A stretch of 64,000 bases of DNA from Thermus filiformis (GCF_000771745.2 NZ_JPSL02000040.1:248001-312000); one strand, 5' to 3'; positions 34,839 through 43,192 are shown, numbered from the stretch's first letter. Translations and numbers: made by a program. The notes: generated by a model from the sequence alone, not told the origin.

Positions 34839-35714
34839 TCAGGGGCCATTATACCGGTCCTTAAGGTTTTTGGAGACTGCTCGCCTGAGGGCGCGAAGGA
34901 TACAGCAGAAAGGGGTATAAGGGGGGCGGGCCAGGCGGCGGATCTCCGGGAGGGCCTCCAGGGCCCGGGCCTTGCCCAGCTCGTAGACGAACTCCACCTG
35001 GGTGTGGTCAAAGGTGTCTATGGGGTAGGGGGGGTCCAGGCGGAGGACGAGGTCCGCCTCCTTGAGGGCCAGCTCCTTGAGCCGCCTCCGGCTGGCCTCC
35101 CCCGCCAAAAGGGCGGCCTCGAGGGCCGTCTTGGGCGGGGCGGTCACGGGGGGGTTGGAGACGTCCACCGCCACCACCCGGCCGAAGGGCCGGACCGCCC
35201 GCACCGGGACCTTCTCCGCCACGTCCCCGTCCACCAGGAGCCGGCCGTTCAGGAGGACGGGCGGGAAGACCCCGGGGATGGCGCTGCTCGCCAGGACCGC
35301 CTCCGCCACCCGGCCCTCCTTCAGGACCACCGCCTCCCCCGTGAAGAGGTCGGCGGCCTGGATCCGGAGGGGGATGGGGCTCTCCTCGAGCCGGGCCTCC
35401 CCGAAGAGCTGGAAAAGCCCCGCCCGCGCCCGCTCTCCCGAAAGGAGCGAGGGGCGGCGGAAGCCGGAGAGGATGCGGTAGAAGCTCTGGAGCCGGCCTT
35501 GGCTGCTCAAAGCGGCGGCCTCGGGGTCAAAGACCGCCTCCAGGATCCGGCCCGGATCCTTTAGCCCGAAGGCGAAGGCGGCCGCGGCCACCGCGCCCGC
35601 CGAGCTTCCCGAGAGGGCCAGGAGGGGGATCCCCTCCTTGGACAGGACCTCCAGGACCCCCAGGTGGGCGAACCCCCGCACCCCACCCCCGCCCAAGGCC
35701 AGCGCCACGCCCAC
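34839..35714 (-). CDS. Patatin-like phospholipase (RssA type)
   Basis: This serine lipid hydrolase has a Ser-Asp dyad. The oxyanion loop GGGGVRG is at residues 8-14, the nucleophile elbow GSSAG follows (Ser near 36), and the catalytic Asp is in [11 protein letters not shown]. The start is taken as GTG 35714 because it is 6 nt after a TACCCT box and gives the usual start [14 protein letters not shown] 35738 would add eight residues. The last 25-30 residues ([26 protein letters not shown]) lie in AT-richer sequence next to the tnpB-like gene and may replace a lost native end. It is divergent from trpC. Confidence 0.82.
   Translation of the reverse strand: MGVALALGGGGVRGFAHLGVLEVLSKEGIPLLALSGSSAGAVAAAAFAFGLKDPGRILEAVFDPEAAALSSQGRLQSFYRILSGFRRPSLLSGERARAGLFQLFGEARLEESPIPLRIQAADLFTGEAVVLKEGRVAEAVLASSAIPGVFPPVLLNGRLLVDGDVAEKVPVRAVRPFGRVVAVDVSNPPVTAPPKTALEAALLAGEASRRRLKELALKEADLVLRLDPPYPIDTFDHTQVEFVYELGKARALEALPEIRRLARPPYTPFCCILRALRRAVSKNLKDRYNGP
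34846..34858. repeat. Direct repeat, copy 2, flanking the tnpB-like gene
   Basis: CCATTATACCGGT is the partner of 33233-33245. Read on the minus strand it contains TATAAT (34853-34848), a good -10 element for the tnpB-like gene, whose ATG is 28 nt further on. The patatin reading frame runs into it. Confidence 0.5.
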
Positions 35715-35720
35715 GGGAAT

Positions 35721-35730
35721 AGGGTACCAT
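35721..35730. promoter_or_regulatory. Overlapping divergent -10 elements of patatin gene and trpC
   Basis: On the minus strand TACCCT (35726-35721) ends 6 nt before the patatin GTG at 35714. On the plus strand TACCAT (35725-35730) ends 6 nt before the trpC ATG at 35737. The two hexamers share two base pairs, so both promoters cannot be melted independently. No clear -35 elements are seen. Confidence 0.5.
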
Positions 35731-35736
35731 AGGGCC

Positions 35737-36495
35737 ATGGTGCCGGACCTGAGCCGGGTGGAGGGGGTTCTGGGCCAGATCGCCAGGCGGCGTCTGGAAG
35801 AGGTCCAGCCCTACTCCCTGCCCCCCTTTCCCAACCCTCCCTCCTTCCGGGAGGCCCTTAGGGGAGAGGGGCTTTCCCTGATTGCGGAGATCAAGCGCAA
35901 AAGCCCCTCCCAGGGGGAGATCGCCCCCCTGGATGCCCGCTTGGCCGCCTGGGCCTACCGGCGGGGCGGGGCGCGGGCCATCAGCGTCCTCACCGAGCCC
36001 CATGCCTTCGGGGGGAGGCTCGAGGACCTGGTGGCGGCGCGCGAGGCGGGGCTTCCCCTTTTGCGCAAGGACTTCGTCGTCCACCCCTTCATGCTGGAGG
36101 AGGCCCGCGCCTATGGGGCGAGCGCCGTCCTCCTCATCGTGGCGGTTTTGGGGGAACTCACCGGGGCCTACCTGGAAAGGGCCCAGGTCCTGGGCCTGGA
36201 CGCCCTGGTGGAGGTGCACACGGAGCGGGAGCTGGAGGTGGCCCTCGAGGCGGGGGCCGGGATCATCGGGGTCAACAACCGGGACCTGCATACCCTGGCC
36301 GTGGACCTCTCCACCGCCCCCGCCCTGGGGCGCCGGGCGCGGGAGAAGGGGTTCTCGGGGCTTCTGGTGGCGGAGTCGGGGTACCGGACGCGGGCGGAGC
36401 TCGAGCCCCTGAAGGGGCTTTTTGACGCGGTCCTGGTGGGGACCTCCCTCTCGGGAAGCCGGGACCTGGAGGAGGCAGTGCGGGCGCTATGCTAG
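35737..36495 (+). CDS. trpC: Indole-3-glycerol phosphate synthase
   Basis: TrpC closes the indole ring in tryptophan synthesis. The TIM-barrel motifs are [15 protein letters not shown] (catalytic Lys), [55 protein letters not shown] and VLVGTSL. The product is 252 aa from ATG 35737, which is probably leaderless; GTG 35740 is a close alternative. It overlaps hisA by 7 nt, so a tryptophan and a histidine gene share one mRNA here; no other trp genes are in the window. Confidence 0.94.
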   Translation: MVPDLSRVEGVLGQIARRRLEEVQPYSLPPFPNPPSFREALRGEGLSLIAEIKRKSPSQGEIAPLDARLAAWAYRRGGARAISVLTEPHAFGGRLEDLVAAREAGLPLLRKDFVVHPFMLEEARAYGASAVLLIVAVLGELTGAYLERAQVLGLDALVEVHTERELEVALEAGAGIIGVNNRDLHTLAVDLSTAPALGRRAREKGFSGLLVAESGYRTRAELEPLKGLFDAVLVGTSLSGSRDLEEAVRALC

Positions 36496-37187
36496 TCCTT
36501 CCCGCGGTGGACATCCTAAAGGGCCAGGCGGTGCGGCTTTACGAGGGGCGGCCCGAGGAGGCCACGGTCTACTTCCAGGACCCGGTGGAGGCGGCCCTCT
36601 TCTGGCAGGAGCGGGGGGCCCGGATGCTCCACCTGGTGGACCTGGACCGGGCGCTGGGCCGGGGGGAGAACCTGGCCGCCCTGCGCCGGGTGGCCCAGAG
36701 CCTCCGCATCCCCTTCCAGGTGGGGGGTGGGATCCGCTCTTTGGAAACACTACAGGAGGTTTTGGACCTAGGGGCGGCCCGGGCGGTGGTGGGGACGGTG
36801 GCCCTCAAGGACCCTCCCCTTTTGGAGAGGATGCTGGACCTGGCCCGGGACCGGCTGGCCCTGGCCTTGGACGCCCGGGGGGGCGAGGTGGTGGTGGCGG
36901 GCTGGCAGGAGGGGAGCGGGCGGAAGGTGGAGGAGGTCCTGGCGGGGTGGAAGGACCTGGGGGTAAAGACGGTCATCTTCACCGACGTGAGCCGGGACGG
37001 GACCCTAAAGGGGCTGGACCTGGAGGCCGTGGCCCGGGTGCGGGAGGCCTGGCCCTTCACCCTCATCGCCGGGGGCGGGGTGGCCTCGGAGGAGGACCTT
37101 TTGGCCCTGAAGGCCTTGGGGGTGGACGGGGCCCTGGTGGGCAAGGCCCTTTACGAGGGCCGGATTGACCTTGGGAGGTGGCGGTGA
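36489..37187 (+). CDS. hisA: Phosphoribosylformimino-5-aminoimidazole carboxamide ribotide isomerase
   Basis: HisA is the Amadori isomerase of histidine synthesis. The duplicated half-barrel shows in [17 protein letters not shown] with catalytic Asp near residue 7, [57 protein letters not shown] (second catalytic Asp), IAGGGVAS and [10 protein letters not shown]. At 232 aa the length is normal. The start overlaps trpC and the end overlaps the LapA-like gene by 10 nt. It is distinguished from HisF by the RLYEG and DVSRDGT motifs. Confidence 0.93.
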   Translation: MLVLPAVDILKGQAVRLYEGRPEEATVYFQDPVEAALFWQERGARMLHLVDLDRALGRGENLAALRRVAQSLRIPFQVGGGIRSLETLQEVLDLGAARAVVGTVALKDPPLLERMLDLARDRLALALDARGGEVVVAGWQEGSGRKVEEVLAGWKDLGVKTVIFTDVSRDGTLKGLDLEAVARVREAWPFTLIAGGGVASEEDLLALKALGVDGALVGKALYEGRIDLGRWR

Positions 37188-37501
37188 AGGCGGTGCACTG
37201 GACGGGGCTCGCCCTTCTCCTTGGGGTGGGGGCGGCCTTCTTTTGGCTTCGGCTTCAGGTTCCCCTTCTGGTCCCCCTCTTCGGCCTGAGCCTCCCGGTG
37301 GAGGGGCTCTGGCTTCTGGGGTTCGGTCTGGGGGTCCTGTTTGCGGGCCTCTACCTGCTGGCCTTCGGGCTTTCCGCCTTCTGGGAAAGGCGGCGGCTTA
37401 TGCGGGAGATCGGCCGCCTCAAGGGGGAGCTGGAAGCCATGCGGCGCGAGCGGATAGAGGAGATCCCGCGCATTCCGGATCGGGACCAGGAAACGCCATG
37501 A
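37178..37501 (+). CDS. LapA-like (DUF1049) small membrane protein
   Basis: The 107-aa protein has two membrane helices (about residues 7-27 and 41-65) and a basic, probably coiled-coil tail facing the cytoplasm (WERRRLMREIGRLKGELEAMRRERIEE). This layout matches DUF1049/LapA, which in enterobacteria helps control lipopolysaccharide synthesis. Thermus does not make classical LPS, so the role here is open. GTG 37178 overlaps hisA, and the stop overlaps the recJ start (ATGA). Confidence 0.65.
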   Translation: MAVKAVHWTGLALLLGVGAAFFWLRLQVPLLVPLFGLSLPVEGLWLLGFGLGVLFAGLYLLAFGLSAFWERRRLMREIGRLKGELEAMRRERIEEIPRIPDRDQETP

Positions 37502-39609
37502 GGTGGGGCTTCTCTCCCCTCCCGCCCTTGGGGGACTGGCTCGAGGCCATGCGGGCCTTCCGGGTGGGGCCGGAGGCGGCCTTGGCCTATTTGGAGCGGG
37601 GCTTCCGGAGCCCGGAGGACCTGGACCCCCCCCTCACCCTCCTGCCCCTTAGGGGCCTCGAGGAGGCGGCGGAGCTTGTGCTGGAGGCCATCCGGAAGGG
37701 GAAGCGCATCCGCATCCACGGGGACTACGACGCGGACGGCCTCACGGGGACGGCTATCCTCCTGAAGGGCCTCCGGGCTTTGGGGGCGGAGGTCCACGCC
37801 TTCATCCCCCACCGCCTCGAGGAGGGGTACGGAATCCTTTGGGACCGGCTCCCCGAGCACATCGCCGAGGCCGACCTCTTCATCACCGTGGACTGCGGGG
37901 TCACCAACCACGCCGAGCTCAAGGAACTGGTGGAGAACGGGGTGGAGGTCCTGGTCACCGACCACCACACCCCCCGGGACACCCCGCCCCCCGGCCTCAT
38001 CGTCCACCCCGCCTACTCGGGTCTGGCGGAGAAGCCCACCGGCGCGGGGGTGGCCTTCCTCCTCCTCTGGAAGGTCCACGAGCGCCTGGGGCTTCCCCCG
38101 CCCCTGGACTACGCCGACCTGGCGGCGGTGGGGACGATCGCGGACGTGGCCCCCCTCACGGGCTGGAACCGGGCCCTGGTGCGGGAGGGCCTGGGGCGGA
38201 TTTCCACCTCGGCCCACCTGGGCCTGCGGCTTCTGGCCCAGGCGGTGGGCTACGGGGGGCAGGCGGTGGAGGTGGCCTTCCGCATCGCCCCCCGCATCAA
38301 CGCCGCAAGCCGCCTGGGGGAGGCGGAGGCGGCCTTGGCCCTCCTCCTCGCCCAGGAGGAAGCGGAGGCCCAGGCCCTGGTCCAGAGGCTAAACGCCCTC
38401 AACGCCCGGCGCCAGGCCATAGAGGAGGAGATGCTGGCCCGGCTCCTCCCTCAGGCCGAGGCGGAGACCGGCCGGGCCCTGGTCCTCCAGGACCCCGAGG
38501 GCCACCCCGGGGTGATGGGCCTGGTGGCGAGCCGCCTTTTGGAGAGGTTTTACAAGCCCGTCTTCATCGTGGCCCAGGGGAAGGGGAGCGTGCGGAGCGT
38601 CCCCGGGATCAGCGCGGTGGGGGCCTTGGACAGCGCCAAGGACCTTCTTTTGCGCTACGGGGGGCACAAGGAGGCGGCGGGCTTCGCCCTGGACGAAAGC
38701 CGCTTCGGCGAGTTCAAGCGCCGGATAGAGGCCTACGTGGCCGCCCACCCAAAGCCGGAGCGGGAGGTGCGCCTCACGGCCCTGCTGCCCTCTGGGGCGC
38801 GGCTTAAGGACCTGTACGCGGAGCTTATGGCCCTCGAGCCCTTCGGGGCGGGCAACCCCGAGCCCCTCTTCCTCCTGGAGGGGGAGGTGGAGGAGGTCCG
38901 GCCCCTGGGGGAGCGGCACCGGGCCTTCCGGGTGGCTGGGGTGCGGGTGGTGGAGTGGCGCTCAGGGGCTGCTAAGGAGCAGGAAAAGGAGGCCCTCCCC
39001 CTGGGCGGCCGGGTCCGGCTGGCGGGGGTCCTGGCCCGGAACGAGTGGCAGGGGAGCGTGCGCTACGAGGTCCACCTCCAGGCCCACCTCGAGGGCCCCC
39101 CCGAGGCCCCTTGGGCGGATTTCCTGCTGGGGGAAGACCAGGACCAAAAAGAGGCCTGGGCGGTCCCCGTGCCCGTGGAGGAGGCCTTGGGCCTGGCCCG
39201 AAGCGGGGTCGGGGTCTACCTCCCTGAGGAGGCCCGGGCCTGGGGGGAGAGGCAGGGGTTCCGGGTCCTGCCCCTCGAGGAGGCGGAGGTCTGGCTGGGC
39301 CTGCCTGTGTTCCCTTCGGGAAGCAGACCCCTGTTCCCTTCGGGAAGCAAGCCCGGCCCCTTCCGGGGCCGGCCCTCCCGGGTCCGGGTGGCCCTGGGAC
39401 GGAGGAGCCGGGCCCTGCTGGGTGGCGTCCCCGATGGGGGAACACCGAAAGGCCCCACCGAAGGGGCCTCGAGCCCGGAAGCGGCCCTCCAAGCCTACCT
39501 GGCCCGCCTCCTCCTCTACGCCTACGAGCAAAGGGCGGAGGGGCTTTTCTCAGAGGCCCTGGCCCGGTACCTGGAGCTTTCCGAAGCCCTGAGGGGCCAG
39601 CAGGTCTAG
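37498..39609 (+). CDS. recJ: Single-stranded-DNA-specific exonuclease RecJ
   Basis: RecJ degrades single-stranded DNA 5'-3' in recombination and repair. DHH-superfamily motifs are clear: HGDYDADGLTG (I), FITVDCGVTN (II), VTDHHTP (III), VGTIADVAPL (IV), then the DHHA1 region RYGGHKEAAGFAL and an OB-fold domain. ATG 37498 overlaps the upstream stop as ATGA. At 703 aa it is longer than the T. thermophilus enzyme (about 666 aa, from memory). The surplus probably lies in the Pro/Gly/Arg/Ser-rich stretch near residues 602-660, encoded by a cluster of small hairpins including a perfect 18-nt tandem repeat. The catalytic core is intact. Confidence 0.92.
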   Translation: MRWGFSPLPPLGDWLEAMRAFRVGPEAALAYLERGFRSPEDLDPPLTLLPLRGLEEAAELVLEAIRKGKRIRIHGDYDADGLTGTAILLKGLRALGAEVHAFIPHRLEEGYGILWDRLPEHIAEADLFITVDCGVTNHAELKELVENGVEVLVTDHHTPRDTPPPGLIVHPAYSGLAEKPTGAGVAFLLLWKVHERLGLPPPLDYADLAAVGTIADVAPLTGWNRALVREGLGRISTSAHLGLRLLAQAVGYGGQAVEVAFRIAPRINAASRLGEAEAALALLLAQEEAEAQALVQRLNALNARRQAIEEEMLARLLPQAEAETGRALVLQDPEGHPGVMGLVASRLLERFYKPVFIVAQGKGSVRSVPGISAVGALDSAKDLLLRYGGHKEAAGFALDESRFGEFKRRIEAYVAAHPKPEREVRLTALLPSGARLKDLYAELMALEPFGAGNPEPLFLLEGEVEEVRPLGERHRAFRVAGVRVVEWRSGAAKEQEKEALPLGGRVRLAGVLARNEWQGSVRYEVHLQAHLEGPPEAPWADFLLGEDQDQKEAWAVPVPVEEALGLARSGVGVYLPEEARAWGERQGFRVLPLEEAEVWLGLPVFPSGSRPLFPSGSKPGPFRGRPSRVRVALGRRSRALLGGVPDGGTPKGPTEGASSPEAALQAYLARLLLYAYEQRAEGLFSEALARYLELSEALRGQQV
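39308..39349. repeat. Tandem 18-nt hairpin repeat inside recJ
   Basis: TGTTCCCTTCGGGAAGCA occurs at 39308-39325 and 39332-39349, a 24-nt period. Each copy contains the palindrome TTCCC-TTC-GGGAA. The repeat encodes two FPSGS blocks in frame. A further inverted repeat, GGCCCC-N6-GGGGCC, is near 39451-39468. Confidence 0.8.
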
Positions 39610-39623
39610 CTTTGCTGTTTCGC

Positions 39624-39709
39624 TTTACCGGGGCCCCCATCCTGGCGCAAGCCAGGATGGGGTGGTTTGCCGGGGTCCCGAGCTTGGCTCATGCCAAGCT
39701 GGGGTGGCG
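39624..39709. repeat. Two tandem units of the dispersed hairpin repeat, convergent site
   Basis: Unit 1: CCCCATCCTGGC (39635-39646), loop GCAA, GCCAGGATGGGG (39651-39662). Unit 2: a stem around AGCTTGGC (39681-39688) and GCCAAGCT (39693-39700). The pair fills the gap between the convergent recJ and valS genes and ends at the valS stop codon. Orientation is opposite to the copies at 24798. Confidence 0.85.
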
Positions 39710-42298
39710 TTAGATCCGGCTCAGGTTCTCCCGGATCCTTTCCATCTGGACCAGGTTCTCCCGGAGCCGCTCCTCTTCCATCCGCACCACCTCCGGGGGG
39801 GCCTTTTCCCGGAAGGCGGGGCTTTCCAGCTTCTTCCGGGCCTTCTCGGCCAGGGCCTCGAGCTCCTTTAGCCGCTTCTCTTGCCGCTTCCGCCACTCGG
39901 AGACGTCCAGAAGCCCCTCCAGGACCAGGTGAACCGTGACGTTCGGGAAGACCTGGGCCAGGGCCTTCTCCGGCCGGCCCGGCCGGGGGGTAGCCCGGGA
40001 CAGGGCCTCCAGGAGGGCCTTTTCCTTCAGCACCACCTCGGCCCCCGGCCCCTCCACGTACACCTCCAGGGCCTGGGTGGGGGGGAGGCCGAGCTCGGCC
40101 CTTAGGGCCCGCACCCCGGTGACGGCGTCCATGACCACCTGGAAGGCCGCCTCCGCATCCGGATCCGGCGTTTTGGGGGTGGGCCAGGCCTCGAGGGCCA
40201 GCTCCTCCTTCCCGGTGAGGGCCTGGTAGAGCTCGCTGGTGAGGAAGGGCATCAGGGGGTGGAGGAGCTTGAGGAGCTCCCCCAAGACCCGCTCCAGGGT
40301 GCGCAGGGTGTGGGCGTTCCCCTCCTTGAGGGCGGGCTTGGCCGCCTCTATGTACCAGTCGCAGAACTCGCTCCAGATGAGCCCGTAGACGTCCCGGGCC
40401 GCCTGGGCCAGGTCCAGCTCCTCGTAGTCCGCCGTGATCCTTTGGATTCCCCGGGCGAGGCGGCTTTCCATCCAGCGGTCGGCCAGGGTGGGGGCGTCCT
40501 TCTTGGGCGTGAAGCCCTCCCGGGAGAGGAGGACGAAGCGGGCGGCGTTGTACAGCTTGTTGGCGAAGTTCCGGCCCATCTCCAGCCAGCGGAGGTCCAG
40601 CCGGATGTCCTGCCCCCCGGTGGCCAGGTAGACGAGGGCAAAGCGGAGGGCGTCCGCCCCGTACTTCTCTATGAGGTCCAGGGGGTCTATTACGTTCCCC
40701 TTGGACTTGGACATCTTCTGGCCCTTCTCGTCCAGGATCAGGCCGTGGAGGAGGACGGTCTTGAAGGGCCTTTCGCCTAGGAAGTGGTACCCGGAGACCT
40801 CCATCCGGCTCACCCAGAGGAAGAGGATGTCGTACCCGGTGACCAGCACGTCCCCCGGGTAGAAGGCCTTTAGGTCCTCCGTTTCCTCGGGCCAGCCCAG
40901 GGTGGAAAGGGGCCAGAGGGCCGAGGAGAACCAGGTGTCAAACACGTCCTCGTCCCGCCTCAGGTTGGGGCTCCCGCAGGCCTGGCAGGCCTGGGGGTCC
41001 TCCAGGTAGCGCTCCAGGGGCGGGACGTTCACCGCCTGGCAGTCCTCGCAGTACCAGGCGGGGATCTGGTGCCCCCACCAGAGCTGGCGGGAGATGTTCC
41101 AGTCCTTGACGTTCTCCAGCCAGTCTATGTTGACCTTCTTCCAGCGCTCAGGGACGAACCGGATCTCGTCCCGCCGAAGCCCCTTTAGGACCTCCTGTGC
41201 CAGGGGCCGCATCCGGAGCCACCACTGGGGGAAGATGGCGTACTCAATGGGGGTGCCGCAGCGGGAGCAGGTGGCGAGGGCGATGGTGTAGGGCTCCTCC
41301 TTCAGGAGGTGGCCCGCCGCCTTTAGGAGCTCCACCGCCTTCTTCCGGGCCTCAAACCGGTCCAGGCCCCTTAAGGCCTCGGGCACCCGGTCCGTGGTCA
41401 TCCGGCCCTTCAGGTCTATCACCGAGACCGCCTCGAGGCCGTGCTCCTGGCCGATCTCGTAGTCCAGGGGGTCGTGGGCGGGGGTGATCTTGAGGGCCCC
41501 AGTCCCGAACTCCCGCTCCACCCGGGGGTCGGCCAGGATGGGAACCCAGAGGTCGGTGAGGGGGATGCGGGCCTTCCGGCCCAGGAGGTGCCGGTACCGT
41601 TCGTCCTCGGGGTGGACGGCGATGGCCTGGTCGGCGAAGATGGTCTCGGGCCGGACGGTGGCGATGACGATCCTTTCCCCTCCTTCCACCTCGTAGGCGA
41701 TGTGGTAGAGGAAGCCGGGGGTGGGCTCGGTCTCCACCTCGAGGTCCGAGAGGGTGGTCTCACACCGGGGGCACCAGTTCACGAGCCGGGGGGCGCGGTA
41801 GGCCAGGCCCTCGTGGTAGTAGCGGACGAAGGCGTAGCGCACCGCCCGGGAGCGCTTCTCGTCCATGGTGAAGGCCTCCCGGCTCCAGTCGGCGCTCGCC
41901 CCCAGCCGCTTGAGCTGTTCCAGGATCCTCCCCCCGGACTCCTCCTTCCACTGCCAGACCCGCTCCAAGAAGGCTTCCCGGCCCAGGTCGTGCCGGGTTT
42001 TGCCCTCCTTCAGGAGGAGCCTTTCCACCACCACCTGGGTGGCGATGCCCGCGTGGTCCGTCCCCGGGAGCCAGACCGCCTCGTACCCCCGCATGCGCTT
42101 GTAGCGGATGAGGGCGTCCTGGAGGCTGTTGTCCAGGGCGTGGCCCATGTGCAGGCTTCCGGTCACGTTGGGGGGCGGCATGAAGATGACGAAGGGGGGT
42201 TTGCCGCTTTTGGGGTTGGCCACAAAGGGCCTTTCGGCCCACCGTTTCGCCCACTTGGGCTCCACCTTGTGCGGGTCATACGCCTTGGGTAGATCCAT
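39710..42298 (-). CDS. valS: Valyl-tRNA synthetase
   Basis: This class I synthetase of 862 aa charges tRNA-Val. HIGH-type motif: PPPNVTGSLHMGHAL (residues 37-51). The editing domain contains VETEPTPGFLYHIAYEV and the threonine-rich TVRPETIFADQAIAVHPED. KMSKS motif: GQKMSKSKGNVIDP. Cysteine pairs for zinc (CPRCE; CSRCG; CEDC...CQACG) are present, and the C-terminus is the coiled coil that grips the tRNA (LKELEALAEKARKKLESPAF). ATG 42298 lies inside the preceding gene (23-nt overlap) with GGAGGTGA upstream, so it depends on translation of that gene and on the valine T-box further up. Confidence 0.96.
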   Translation of the reverse strand: MDLPKAYDPHKVEPKWAKRWAERPFVANPKSGKPPFVIFMPPPNVTGSLHMGHALDNSLQDALIRYKRMRGYEAVWLPGTDHAGIATQVVVERLLLKEGKTRHDLGREAFLERVWQWKEESGGRILEQLKRLGASADWSREAFTMDEKRSRAVRYAFVRYYHEGLAYRAPRLVNWCPRCETTLSDLEVETEPTPGFLYHIAYEVEGGERIVIATVRPETIFADQAIAVHPEDERYRHLLGRKARIPLTDLWVPILADPRVEREFGTGALKITPAHDPLDYEIGQEHGLEAVSVIDLKGRMTTDRVPEALRGLDRFEARKKAVELLKAAGHLLKEEPYTIALATCSRCGTPIEYAIFPQWWLRMRPLAQEVLKGLRRDEIRFVPERWKKVNIDWLENVKDWNISRQLWWGHQIPAWYCEDCQAVNVPPLERYLEDPQACQACGSPNLRRDEDVFDTWFSSALWPLSTLGWPEETEDLKAFYPGDVLVTGYDILFLWVSRMEVSGYHFLGERPFKTVLLHGLILDEKGQKMSKSKGNVIDPLDLIEKYGADALRFALVYLATGGQDIRLDLRWLEMGRNFANKLYNAARFVLLSREGFTPKKDAPTLADRWMESRLARGIQRITADYEELDLAQAARDVYGLIWSEFCDWYIEAAKPALKEGNAHTLRTLERVLGELLKLLHPLMPFLTSELYQALTGKEELALEAWPTPKTPDPDAEAAFQVVMDAVTGVRALRAELGLPPTQALEVYVEGPGAEVVLKEKALLEALSRATPRPGRPEKALAQVFPNVTVHLVLEGLLDVSEWRKRQEKRLKELEALAEKARKKLESPAFREKAPPEVVRMEEERLRENLVQMERIRENLSRI

Positions 42299-42887
42299 CC
42301 GTCACCTCCAGCCGGTACACGTAGTAATGCCCGCTCCGGTCGCTCCACCAGGCCTCTTCAAAGGCCACCCCTTCCACCGGGGTCTCAGGGGAGAGGGGAA
42401 GCTTCACCTCCCCCAGGCGGAGGCCCGTTTCCTCCACTTCCAAAACCCCCTCGGCCAGGACCCGGTGCTCCTCCTCCCCCCAAGGGGTGTGGACCAGGCG
42501 GCAGACCAGGCCCTGGAGGCTCCATAGGGGCGACCTCCTCTCCCGGAAGGGGGCCTGGAAGAGGGGGGCCTCCTCCACCTCGTAAAGCTCCGCCAGAAGG
42601 GCGTACCGCCCCACGGGGACGAACCCCCTCCTTTGGGCCTCCACCTCGGCCAAAAGCCGCGCCTTCTCCTCGGGAAGAAGGCCCGTGGGGGCCTTGTTCT
42701 GGCCGACCTTGGGGTCCTGGTCCAGGGGGCGCTCCAGGTGCCTTCGGAGGGCCTCCAGGGCCGTCTTTTCGTCCGGGTAGAGGCTGTAGGGGTTGATCTT
42801 GAAGAGGAGCTCGTACCCCTTAGGCCCCTGGACCAGCCAGGCCAGGTGAAGCTCTACTTTACGCGTCTTCCGCCACTCCGGATACAC
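42276..42887 (-). CDS. Unknown protein under valine T-box control, co-translated with valS
   Basis: I do not recognise this 203-aa protein. It is soluble and mixed alpha/beta, without signal peptide or metal motif; the N-terminal half is rich in charged helices (EEKARLLAEVEAQRRGF), and the C-terminal half looks beta-rich (GVLEVEETGLRLGEVKLPLSP, SGHYYVYRLEVT). An open frame runs up to 42959, but that part encodes the T-box. The real start is GTG 42887, with GGAGGAGG 4 nt upstream, the sequence that the T-box would hide. It overlaps valS by 23 nt. The placement suggests a function tied to valine or to ValRS; this is inference from context only. Confidence 0.65.
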   Translation of the reverse strand: MYPEWRKTRKVELHLAWLVQGPKGYELLFKINPYSLYPDEKTALEALRRHLERPLDQDPKVGQNKAPTGLLPEEKARLLAEVEAQRRGFVPVGRYALLAELYEVEEAPLFQAPFRERRSPLWSLQGLVCRLVHTPWGEEEHRVLAEGVLEVEETGLRLGEVKLPLSPETPVEGVAFEEAWWSDRSGHYYVYRLEVTDGSTQGV

Positions 42888-42891
42888 GAAA

Positions 42892-43128
42892 CCTCCTCCG
42901 CTTGCGCGGACGAGGCGGATGCCCCGCGGTACCACCGCGCTTCGTGGGAGCTTCCCCACGCCCTCGTTTGGCGCTGTGACGGGCGCAACCCGGCGGGTTC
43001 TACTAGGCCCGAAGCCGTTCTTCCCGCTTCCTTGGGGGCGACCTTCCGCCCTTCAGAGCCCAGGGGCCCTTCCAGCCCGGCCGTCCGGGGGCCCCCTCTC
43101 TGGGAGGTGAAGGGCGTACTCCTCCCCG
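42892..43128 (-). promoter_or_regulatory. Valine T-box leader, probably controlling translation
   Basis: On the minus strand, stem I is built from GCCCTTCA (43115-43108) and TGAAGGGC (43055-43048), with an outer GGGG/CCCC helix. The internal loop between them has AGTA on one side (43121-43116 region) and GGAAGGTCG (43047-43039) on the other, where GTC, a valine codon, stands at the specifier position. A stem III-like hairpin CGTGGG/CCCACG (42960-42943) comes next, then the T-box GCGGTGGTACCGCG (42938-42925). Last, CCTCGTCCGC (42915-42906) pairs with GCGGAGGAGG (42901-42892) around a GCAA loop, masking the Shine-Dalgarno sequence of the GTG at 42887. There is no T-run, so translational control is more likely than termination. 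Confidence 0.85.
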
Positions 43129-43134
43129 CCTTCC

Positions 43135-43140
43135 AGTATA
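43135..43140 (-). promoter_or_regulatory. -10 element of the T-box/valS operon
   Basis: TATACT on the minus strand lies about 8 nt before the outer helix of stem I, so the transcript would begin right at the T-box. A -35 is weak (TGTGCA, 16 bp upstream). Confidence 0.5.
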
Positions 43141-43155
43141 GTGTGCCTTTCCTCC

Positions 43156-43184
43156 TTGCACAGGCCGCCTCCGGGGCGTAGCCT
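43156..43184 (+). promoter_or_regulatory. mrp promoter (leaderless)
   Basis: TTGCAC (43156-43161) and TAGCCT (43179-43184) are 17 bp apart, and the ATG of mrp is 8 nt after the -10. It is divergent from the valS operon promoter 15 bp away. Confidence 0.5.
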
Positions 43185-43192
43185 TAGGGGGT

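Noticed and set aside
42888-42959. N-terminal extension of the gene before valS
   Set aside because: This stretch encodes the T-box, the antisequestering element and the ribosome-binding site. Translation should begin at GTG 42887.
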